The position numbers were made by a program, and so were the translations under genes. A stretch of 31,636 nt of DNA, taken from contig URLQ01000014.1 of NCBI GenBank assembly GCA_900548745.1, positions 1 through 31,636 on the forward strand, given 5' to 3'. The notes beneath the pieces are model-generated. The model saw only the letters and a program-made list of their open reading frames with translations, did no database searches and was not told the DNA's origin. This DNA comes from an uncultured Prevotella sp. GTDB taxonomy: Bacteria; Bacteroidota; Bacteroidia; Bacteroidales; Bacteroidaceae. Shown here in pieces: positions 7,751 through 14,082 of the stretch. Numbering within the stretch: position 1 is the stretch's first letter; the number at the start of each line of letters is the position of its first letter.

Positions 7751-9835
7751 ATGAAAAAAGTATTGATATTTTCAACAGCCGCTTTGCTTGCTGTCTCCAC
7801 AACGGCGATGGCACAGAAAAACGGTATTACCGACACGGGCAAGAGTAAATTTGCTGTCGTGTCGTCAACACCTGTCAGTGCCGTTAAATGGACTGACGGC
7901 TTTTGGGGAGAGCGTTTCGGCGTGTTCAGCGGCACATCGGTGCAGAGCATGTGGGAAACGTGGAAGTCTGACAAAGGATACGGATGGAACAATTTCCTTA
8001 TCGCTGCAGGAGAGAAGAAGGGAAAACGCCACGGACCACCATTCCACGATGGTGATATGTATAAATGGCTTGAGGCACTCACTGCCGTTTATGCAGTAAA
8101 CAAGGACCCGGAGGTAGGCAAAATCATGGACCGCTTCATTGAGCTTATACAGAAATCACAGCGTGCTGACGGATACCTTCATACCCCGGTTATCATAGCA
8201 GAGATGAACAAACAGGCTACGGCTAAGGAAGAAGCGAAGGAGAATGCCACTATCGGTACAAAGGTGGGAACAGGTAAGGATGGAGCCTTTGGCAACCGTC
8301 TGAACTTTGAGACCTACAATCTCGGACATCTTATTACTGCCGGCATTATGCATAAGCGTGCTACAGGCAAGACCACATTGTTCAACTGTGCTGTGAAGGC
8401 GGCTGACTTCCTGTATGATTTCTACAAGAGAGCATCGGATGAGCTGGCACGCAACGCCATCTGTCCGTCACACTATATGGCGATAGCTGAGATGTATCGC
8501 GAGACAGGAAACCCTAAATATCTCGAACTCTCAGAGAAACTTATCGACATAAGAGGAAAGGTGGAGAATGGAACAGATGACAATCAGGACCGTGTTCCTT
8601 TCCGTCAGCAGTATAAGGCTATGGGTCATTCCGTGCGTGCCAACTACCTATATGCAGGAGTTGCCGACCTTTATCTTGAAAGTGGAGAAGAACAGCTGAA
8701 GAAGAATCTTGACTCCATCTGGGAAGATATCGTGACAAGAAAGATGTATATTACAGGAGCCTGTGGCGCCTTGTATGACGGAACGTCGCCCGACGGTACT
8801 GACTATACTCCTGACAATATACAGAAGGTTCATCAGAGCTATGGCCGTCCGTACCAGTTGCCACATTCTACTGCACATAACGAAACCTGTGCCAACATCG
8901 GTAACTTGTTCTTTAACTGGCGAATGTTCACAGCCACCGGCGAGGCAAAGTATACAGACATTGTAGAGAATTGTCTTTATAACAGTATACTGTCAGGCAT
9001 AAGTCTTGACGGAAAGAAATATTTCTATACCAATCCGCTGCGTATTTCCAAGGACCTTCCATATACATTGCGCTGGCCGAAGGAACGTACGGAATATATC
9101 AGTTGCTTCTGTTGTCCTCCTAACACATTGCGTACTCTCTGTGAAGCACAGGATTATGCCTACTCTATTGAAAAAGGTGGAGTGTATGTGAATCTGTATG
9201 GTGGCAACACTCTGAATACCAATATCGAGGGTATCGGAGAGATAACTCTGACACAGAAAACCGATTATCCTTGGGATGGGCCAGTGAATATCTCTGTCGA
9301 CAAGCTGAAGGGCAAGAAGCAGTTTGAGATAAAACTGCGTGTGCCGGACTGGTGTACCGATGGTGCGAAGATAACTGTCAATGGTGAGGAGCAGAATATT
9401 GAAGCAAAGGCAGGAACGTATGCTACAGTGAACCGCACCTGGAAGAAGGGTGACGTAGTAAGCATCAACATGCCGATGCGTACACGTATCGTAGAGGCTA
9501 ATCCGCTGGTAGAAGAAAGCCGCGGACAGGTTGCTGTGCAGCGTGGTCCTATCGTATACTGTCTTGAGAGCAATGACCTCGGTGGATTGTCTATCGACGA
9601 TATTGCCATTCCGCTTGATGCAAAGTTCACTCCTGTAGACATGACTATCGATGGCAGCAGGATAAAGGCTCTTGAGGGAGAGGTTATCAACCGTAGTGAG
9701 GCTTCATGGAAAGGACAGCTCTATCGCGAAGCCACGGCAAAGAAGCAGATGGTAAAGGTACGCCTTATTCCTTATTACGCTTGGGGCAACAGAGGAAAGA
9801 GCGAGATGACAGTATGGATGCCGGCAGGACTTTAA
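7751..9835 (+). CDS. GH127 glycoside hydrolase (aceric acid hydrolase or beta-L-arabinofuranosidase)
   Basis: A 694-residue exported enzyme (signal peptide 1-21, A-M-A before Q22) of the former DUF1680 family. The fold is an alpha/alpha barrel followed by beta-sandwich domains. The cysteine-based active site is visible: E378 and C380 in N-E-T-C-A-N-I-G-N, and C454-C455 in C-F-C-C-P-P-N-T-L-R. These correspond to the zinc ligands and cysteine nucleophile known from HypBA1 (E338, C340, C417, C418). Known GH127 activities are beta-L-arabinofuranosidase and, for B. thetaiotaomicron BT1003, release of aceric acid from rhamnogalacturonan-II chain B. The neighbouring GH141-like gene and the GH137-GH2 fusion favour the second. 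GH146 is a close relative that motif reading alone cannot fully exclude. Confidence 0.82.
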   Translation: MKKVLIFSTAALLAVSTTAMAQKNGITDTGKSKFAVVSSTPVSAVKWTDGFWGERFGVFSGTSVQSMWETWKSDKGYGWNNFLIAAGEKKGKRHGPPFHDGDMYKWLEALTAVYAVNKDPEVGKIMDRFIELIQKSQRADGYLHTPVIIAEMNKQATAKEEAKENATIGTKVGTGKDGAFGNRLNFETYNLGHLITAGIMHKRATGKTTLFNCAVKAADFLYDFYKRASDELARNAICPSHYMAIAEMYRETGNPKYLELSEKLIDIRGKVENGTDDNQDRVPFRQQYKAMGHSVRANYLYAGVADLYLESGEEQLKKNLDSIWEDIVTRKMYITGACGALYDGTSPDGTDYTPDNIQKVHQSYGRPYQLPHSTAHNETCANIGNLFFNWRMFTATGEAKYTDIVENCLYNSILSGISLDGKKYFYTNPLRISKDLPYTLRWPKERTEYISCFCCPPNTLRTLCEAQDYAYSIEKGGVYVNLYGGNTLNTNIEGIGEITLTQKTDYPWDGPVNISVDKLKGKKQFEIKLRVPDWCTDGAKITVNGEEQNIEAKAGTYATVNRTWKKGDVVSINMPMRTRIVEANPLVEESRGQVAVQRGPIVYCLESNDLGGLSIDDIAIPLDAKFTPVDMTIDGSRIKALEGEVINRSEASWKGQLYREATAKKQMVKVRLIPYYAWGNRGKSEMTVWMPAGL

Positions 9836-9853
9836 TTGTTCGGTGCATTCTCC

Positions 9854-9877
9854 TTGTTGACTTGACAACTCGTTAAC
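9854..9877 (-). repeat. Three octamers of the GTTGACGA family, reversed
   Basis: Read on the minus strand this is GTTAACGA-GTTGTCAA-GTCAACAA, three 8-nt units close to those at 928-1051. It lies just after the GH127 stop codon and before a series of three hairpins. Confidence 0.55.
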
Positions 9878-9880
9878 AGA

Positions 9881-9901
9881 CGGCATGTCAGAGACATGCT
9901 G
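9881..9901 (+). other. Stem-loop 1 of the GH127-GH141 spacer
   Basis: The arms at 9881-9889 and 9893-9901 form a 9-bp stem (one G-U pair) around an AGA triloop; the core is GCATGTC-AGA-GACATGC. No U-run follows. Confidence 0.6.
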
Positions 9902-9918
9902 AACCTGAATGGTTAATA

Positions 9919-9949
9919 TAAAGGGGGTATGCTTCGTGTACCTCCTTTA
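9919..9949 (+). other. Stem-loop 2 of the GH127-GH141 spacer
   Basis: The arms at 9919-9929 and 9939-9949 form an 11-bp stem (A-A-G-G-G-G-G-T-A against T-A-C-C-T-C-C-T-T, with one G-U) around a 9-nt loop. It ends where stem-loop 3 begins, so the two would stack end to end in RNA. Confidence 0.6.
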
Positions 9950-10006
9950 ACCCAAAACGGTCATTAGGGCTTGCTTGTATTAACGACCTAATGACCATTT
10001 TGGGTT
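9949..10006 (+). repeat. 20-bp inverted repeat (stem-loop 3) just before the GH141-like gene
   Basis: The arms at 9949-9968 and 9987-10006 are complementary over 20 positions with one mismatch (C-A in plus RNA, G-U in minus RNA), around an 18-nt loop. The right arm ends 20 nt before the start codon at 10027. It is followed by T-A-A-T-T-T-T, so it could act as a terminator, a protective leader structure or a small mobile palindrome. Confidence 0.75.
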
Positions 10007-10026
10007 TAATTTTAATAAATAGAAAA

Positions 10027-11775
10027 ATGAAAAGACTATCTATATCAATATTAATAGCGATGATGGCGGCAAACACTTTTGCCACAGACATCACTGTAAA
10101 GCCTGGTCCGTATGCCATAGAAAAGGCTTTGCAGCAAGCTCGTGAGGAACGTCGCCTTAATGGCACAGGGAATGTTACAATCAGACTTACGGAAGGGGTA
10201 TACCGCTTGAACCAGTCTATAGTAGTGCGTCCGGAAGACAATGGGACAAAGATTGTAGCAGACGGCAATGCCGTTGTAAGCGGTGGCGTACAAATAAAAG
10301 GATGGAAGAAGCAAGGCCGCATGTATGTCGCTGACGTTCCTGAGTTCAATGGCCGCCCATTGGAGTTCCGTCAGCTATGGGTCAATGGCAGAAAGGCAGA
10401 CCGTGCAAGAGACGTAGCTGACTTTGAGAAGATGTATCGTATACGCAGCGTGGATAAGAAAAACGAGATTCTATATGTGCCGGCTGCTGCAGTGAAGAAG
10501 ATTCAAGGAGCAAAGCATGCCGAGATGGTGCTCCATGAGATGTGGTGCATAGCCAACCTGCGCATAAAAAATGTGAAGATGCAGGGCGACAGCGCTGCTG
10601 TCACCTTCCATCAGCCCGAGAGTCATATCCACTTCATGCACCCTTGGCCATCGCCAATGGTTACGACCGATGGCCACAACTCCGCTTTCTATCTTACCAA
10701 TGACAAGGCTCTCCTTGACGAACCGGGTGAATGGTATCTCGACGCCAAGGAACAGAAGGTATACTACATACCACGTTCGGGTGAGAATATGTCGACAGCA
10801 GACGTAGAGGTTCCTGCCGTTGAAACGCTTATGCGTGTGGAGGGAACTCCCGACAATCCTGTCAAGGGTGTTTCTTTTGAGGGTATAACGTTCAGCTATG
10901 CCACATGGATGCGTCCTTCTATCAGTGGTCATGCTCCGCTGCAGGCAGGAATGTATATGACGGAGGCATATAAGCTGCGTCCGAAGATGGTGCGTCCCAA
11001 TGGCGACCATAAGCTCGACAACCAGGGATGGGTAGGCAGACCGGCATCTGCCGTCAGCGTGAACTGTGCTGAAGATATTGACTTCATGCGCTGCACCTTT
11101 GAGCATTGTGCTTCCACGGGAGTAGAGTTCCACCAGTATACCAAGGGTGGAAGCATCTCGCACTGTACTATTCGCGATGTGGGAGGCAACGGTATTCTTG
11201 CCGGCAGTTTCGGTCCGGAAGCCCACGAAGCCCATTTACCTTATTCCCCTTCTGATAGTCGTATAATCTGCACGGGGCTTACTATCAGCAACAATCTTAT
11301 CACGGATGTAACGAACGAGGATTGGGGATGTGTAGGAATCGGTGCAGGTTTTGTGCGTGATATAAAGATTCTGCATAACGAAATTTCTGAAGTGTCATAC
11401 ACAGGAATAAGTATGGGATGGGGATGGAACCAGCAGGTATGCTCGATGTCAAACAATATGGTAAAGGGAAATCTTATCCACCATTATGCAAAGCATATGT
11501 ATGATACCGCCGGCATATATACTCTTGGTTCGCAGCCACACTCTTTCGTAGAGGAGAACGTGGTGCGTGATATTTACTCTCCAGGTTATGCCCATGACCC
11601 CAATCATTGGTTCTACCTTTATACGGATGAAGGATCGTCATGTATAACCGTGCGTAACAACTGGACTCCGACGGAGAAATATCTCAAGAATGCCAATGGC
11701 CCATGCAACGTATGGGAGAACAATGGTCCTGCCGTCAATGACAGTATCAAGAGCAAAGCAGGAATAGAGAAGTAA
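10027..11775 (+). CDS. GH141-like right-handed beta-helix glycosidase
   Basis: The ATG at 10027 is preferred over the in-frame ATG at 9991. It gives a proper signal peptide (M-K-R-L-S-I-S-I-L-I-A-M-M-A-A-N-T-F-A, cleavage near 19), while the upstream start lies inside the inverted repeat. The 582-residue product begins with a pectate-lyase-like G-N-V-T-I-R-L-T-E-G-V-Y-R-L pattern, continues with an inserted beta domain and returns to beta-helix coils such as V-S-F-E-G-I-T-F-S and G-G-S-I-S-H-C-T-I-R-D-V-G-G-N-G-I. Length and layout resemble GH141, whose characterised members are the alpha-L-fucosidase BT1002 of rhamnogalacturonan-II chain A and a clostridial xylanase. In this pectin context fucosidase is more likely. 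Another beta-helix hydrolase family cannot be excluded by eye. Confidence 0.72.
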   Translation: MKRLSISILIAMMAANTFATDITVKPGPYAIEKALQQAREERRLNGTGNVTIRLTEGVYRLNQSIVVRPEDNGTKIVADGNAVVSGGVQIKGWKKQGRMYVADVPEFNGRPLEFRQLWVNGRKADRARDVADFEKMYRIRSVDKKNEILYVPAAAVKKIQGAKHAEMVLHEMWCIANLRIKNVKMQGDSAAVTFHQPESHIHFMHPWPSPMVTTDGHNSAFYLTNDKALLDEPGEWYLDAKEQKVYYIPRSGENMSTADVEVPAVETLMRVEGTPDNPVKGVSFEGITFSYATWMRPSISGHAPLQAGMYMTEAYKLRPKMVRPNGDHKLDNQGWVGRPASAVSVNCAEDIDFMRCTFEHCASTGVEFHQYTKGGSISHCTIRDVGGNGILAGSFGPEAHEAHLPYSPSDSRIICTGLTISNNLITDVTNEDWGCVGIGAGFVRDIKILHNEISEVSYTGISMGWGWNQQVCSMSNNMVKGNLIHHYAKHMYDTAGIYTLGSQPHSFVEENVVRDIYSPGYAHDPNHWFYLYTDEGSSCITVRNNWTPTEKYLKNANGPCNVWENNGPAVNDSIKSKAGIEK

Positions 11776-11796
11776 CGGAATAACCATAAATAATTT

Positions 11797-11839
11797 AAGC
11801 CATCTCGTATCATTATTGGTATTGAGGTGGCTTTTTTTT
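11797..11839 (+). terminator. Rho-independent terminator of the plus-strand GH genes
   Basis: The arms AAGCCATCTC (11797-11806) and GAGGTGGCTT (11824-11833) pair with one G-U and run straight into eight T residues (11832-11839). It sits 22 bp after the GH141-like stop codon. Confidence 0.88.
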
Positions 11840-11903
11840 GTCAGTCAGATTATTTGTATAATTGGAAACATGCCGACTTTCAAAAAAACAAATAGGTTTT
11901 CTT

Positions 11904-11969
11904 GTAGAAAGTCGGTAACTTTCATGAGGAAAGTCGGTAACTTTTGTGTAGAAAGTCGGTAACTTTTTA
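11904..11969. repeat. 22-nt tandem array A (three units)
   Basis: Three consecutive units of exactly 22 nt start at 11904, 11926 and 11948. All share GAAAGTCGGTAACTTT, or its near copy, as the core. Each core is a dyad (AAAGT-CGGTA-ACTTT). An inverted partial copy (GCCGACTTTC) lies at 11872-11881. No ORF and no spacers are present. The unit resembles those of arrays at 30765-30840 and 31354-31463. Confidence 0.85.
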
Positions 11970-12100
11970 TTTTGTAACCTTTATTTGTCTATCCGGAAAG
12001 ACTTTTCTGATGATGTTTTTCTCTGGTCAGTATGCGTAAACAACTTTATTTGATATAAATCAATTTATGTTATAAAACATATAAAAAAACATGTGTTTTG

Positions 12101-12131
12101 TTTGTTGTGTGCGATAACAGTCGTATCTTTG
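12101..12131 (+). promoter_or_regulatory. Consensus Bacteroidota promoter with no gene behind it
   Basis: The -33 element TTTG (12101-12104), a 19-nt spacer and the -7 element TATCTTTG (12124-12131) form one of the best promoter matches in the window. The upstream 50 bp are A/T tracts. Transcription would start near 12138 and run rightward, where there is no ORF above 11 codons before the terminator near 12611. Confidence 0.75.
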
Positions 12132-12188
12132 CATCGTCAAAAGGAAATTAAGAAAGAATAGAAAGTACTTTTAAGGTAAAAGTAAAAT

Positions 12189-12330
12189 AGGTATTTAGAG
12201 GTAAAGATTGAGGATAACACGAAAGGTATTAGAGGTAAAGATTGAGGATAACACAAGAGATAGGTATTAAGGTAAAAGAGAGAAATTAAGGATAACGCTA
12301 AGAAAAGGTATTAGAGGTAAAGAAAGATTG
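12189..12330 (+). repeat. Imperfect direct repeats inside the candidate RNA
   Basis: Four copies begin with AGGTATT at 12189, 12224, 12262 and 12306. The first two (12189-12220 and 12224-12254) differ by a single T. The third is diverged (12262-12298) and the fourth is cut short (12306-12330). Start-to-start spacing is 35, 38 and 44 nt. Confidence 0.8.
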
Positions 12331-12434
12331 TTAAAAAGGATTGTTTGATAAAGTCGTAATGACTTAAGTTTTGATAGATAAGTTAGTTTAATAGGTTTAG
12401 GTAAAGATTAGTTGTTTGATTTAAGTTAGTCACC

Positions 12435-12463
12435 CCTGCTTGCTGTGTTTATACAGCAACAGG
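12435..12463 (+). other. Bulged stem-loop in the candidate RNA
   Basis: CCTG-(C)-TTGCTGT, loop GTTTAT, ACAGCAA-CAGG: 11 pairs with one bulged C. The ACAGCAA arm occurs again at 12494-12500, so the TTGCTGT arm at 12440-12446 has two possible partners. Confidence 0.7.
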
Positions 12464-12564
12464 CTCGTGGGTAACGGTGTTGTCAGCAGATTGACAGCAA
12501 AAAAGATGAATGAAAGAGAGAAAAATAAAGTGACTTAGACGTTAGTATTAAGGCAATAAAAAAA

Positions 12565-12611
12565 CAGAGAGAGAGATTCTTCCTATAGTGGATAGAATCT
12601 CTCTCTGCTTT
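12565..12611. terminator. Bidirectional terminator between the two convergent regions
   Basis: The 13-bp perfect stem AGAGAGAGATTCT (12568-12580) / AGAATCTCTCTCT (12594-12606) is extended inward by TCC/GGA. On the minus strand it is followed by seven T (complement of A 12558-12564), a good terminator for the esterase operon that ends at 12642. On the plus strand it is followed by GCTTTTATTG, which is weaker but usable for the candidate RNA. Confidence 0.8.
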
Positions 12612-12641
12612 TATTGTTGTGAGAGTTCCTGTCTTTTATGG

Positions 12642-14054
12642 TTAGTGCTCCCAGTTGTCGGTGCGGAAGGAACTGACAGGTAAACCATCGCCGAACAAAT
12701 CACCGTCAGCCCAATCCTTGAAGGCATAGCGAACAGCAACAGGCTTCTTCACTTCATCGCTCTTTACGTACAGCTTGGAATGGATAATCCATGCTTTTGC
12801 AGGGTGGAACACCTTGTCTTCACCGGCAATTTCCACAAGGTCGCTCTTCAAACCATTCTTTCCGTATATCCACATCGGTGCGTGGTCGAAGGTCACTACT
12901 GCTGTATCGTTCTGGAAAGTTACATCCTTATATACAGGAGACTCGCCATTGATGCCTTTCACTCCGTAAGTCTTGCTTAGGGCAAGCAGAGCCAGACGCA
13001 TACCGGCAAGCTGCTTCTTGCGTGGGTGTATTCCATATTCCAGTCCGGAATCCATGAGACATGCCATTCCGACATTCTTGCTCATCTGCTCGGCTTTTAT
13101 TTGTTGCTCACGGAGGAAAGCACTGTTGTACTGTTCCCATTTAATGATGCTGTAGTCGTAAGGTGCTATCTGGCAATAGTAGAACGGGAAGTCGCCCTCC
13201 TTCCATTCGTCTCTCCATCCTTTTATCATTCGTGTGAAGAGGTCGGCATAATAGCTTGAGCGGCTCACGTTCTCCTCACCTTGATACCAGATTACGCCAC
13301 GCATGGTGACACCGATGATAGGCTTCAGCATGCCGTTATAGAGAACGGTGGCTGTGCGGTTAGGCGACTTTATAGTCTCTTGGGATGTAGGAAGCTCAAT
13401 CTGTGGGAAAGCCTTCAGCCAATCGCGGTTCATCCACGCCTCGCAAGAGGATCCGCCCCAGGAAGTGACTATCAATCCTACAGGTACATTAAGCATTCTT
13501 CGCAGTTCGCGTCCGAAATAATATGCTGTGGCACTGAAGTCGCGTACGGATTCCGGTGTAGCTTCTTTCCATGAGCCTACGACATCATCCACGGGTGCAT
13601 ATTTGCTGACGCGTTTCACTGTAAAAAGTCGCATCTGCTGGTCACCGCTATGCAGGATATCCTCCACGGCGTTCTCTACAGGTTGGTTTTTGAAACCCTT
13701 CATGGGCATCTCCATATTGCTTTGTCCAGAGCATATCCACAGTTCTCCCATTAGAATGTTCTTAAGCTCAGTCTTTTCGCCGTCATTGAAAGATATGGAA
13801 TAGGGGCCTCCGGCAGTAGGAGTGTCGATGGCTGTTTTCCATTTTCCGTTGCCGTCGACTTTAGCCGTAATGGTCTTTTTGTTCCATGAGGTAGTAATCT
13901 TAACCGTACTGTTGGCGTTGGCATCACCCCAAAGGTTAGCCTTTGCGTTCTGTTGCATCACCATGTTGTCGGAGAAAATCTTCGGTAAGGTGACTTTTGC
14001 GTCTGTTGTCGTTGCTGCGGCAACGAGCGCGCTTAGTAGAATTAATTTCTTCAT
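12642..14054 (-). CDS. Sialate O-acetylesterase-type SGNH esterase
   Basis: A 470-residue exported carbohydrate esterase; residues 1-19 form a signal peptide ending D-A before K20. The SGNH layout is clear: nucleophile S112 in C-S-G-Q-S-N-M-E-M-P, the G-G-S-S-C-E-A-W block near 200-207, W-Y-Q-G-E at 256-260, and the catalytic histidine H343 in G-I-H-P-R-K-K. A small N-terminal beta domain precedes the hydrolase domain. It removes O-acetyl groups from sugars. In this cluster the natural target would be acetyl groups on pectin side-chain sugars (rhamnogalacturonan-II chain B carries acetylated aceric acid and methyl-fucose) rather than sialic acid, for which no genes are present. It is the last gene of the minus-strand run, 28 bp after GH106. 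Confidence 0.85.
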   Translation of the reverse strand: MKKLILLSALVAAATTTDAKVTLPKIFSDNMVMQQNAKANLWGDANANSTVKITTSWNKKTITAKVDGNGKWKTAIDTPTAGGPYSISFNDGEKTELKNILMGELWICSGQSNMEMPMKGFKNQPVENAVEDILHSGDQQMRLFTVKRVSKYAPVDDVVGSWKEATPESVRDFSATAYYFGRELRRMLNVPVGLIVTSWGGSSCEAWMNRDWLKAFPQIELPTSQETIKSPNRTATVLYNGMLKPIIGVTMRGVIWYQGEENVSRSSYYADLFTRMIKGWRDEWKEGDFPFYYCQIAPYDYSIIKWEQYNSAFLREQQIKAEQMSKNVGMACLMDSGLEYGIHPRKKQLAGMRLALLALSKTYGVKGINGESPVYKDVTFQNDTAVVTFDHAPMWIYGKNGLKSDLVEIAGEDKVFHPAKAWIIHSKLYVKSDEVKKPVAVRYAFKDWADGDLFGDGLPVSSFRTDNWEH

Positions 14055-14082
14055 ATCATTATTGTAATTTAGGTTTTCATTA

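Larger units (their letters stand above)
12138..12611 (+). ncRNA. Candidate non-coding RNA of about 470 nt
   Basis: This segment starts at a strong promoter and ends at a long hairpin, and every plus-strand frame is broken by stops. Its first half is purine-rich and made of imperfect repeats with the cores AGGTATTAGAGGTAAAG and TTGAGGATAACAC. The second half is structured, with a bulged 11-bp stem-loop at 12435-12463, a second possible partner for it at 12494-12500, and the terminal hairpin. The only reading frame near the end is a 10-residue ATG frame at 12506-12538 (M-N-E-R-E-K-N-K-V-T). It does not look like tmRNA, RNase P RNA, SRP RNA or a tRNA. Alternatives are the leader of a gene since lost, or a leader encoding only the tiny peptide. 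Transcription is inferred. Confidence 0.5.

Noticed and set aside
9949..10006. Invertible promoter (phase switch) between the 20-bp inverted arms
   Set aside because: The 18-nt loop is too short to carry a promoter, and no recombinase gene is nearby.
9991..10026. Upstream ATG at 9991 as the start of the GH141-like gene
   Set aside because: It lies inside the inverted repeat and would put 12 extra residues before a complete signal peptide that starts at 10027.
11904..11969. CRISPR array
   Set aside because: The 22-nt units at 11904, 30765 and 31354 are contiguous with no variable spacers and no cas genes are present.
12138..12611. tmRNA, RNase P RNA, SRP RNA or tRNA
   Set aside because: None of the conserved cores of these RNAs (for example tRNA-like ends, RNase P GAGGAAAGTC, SRP tetraloop helix) could be recognised.
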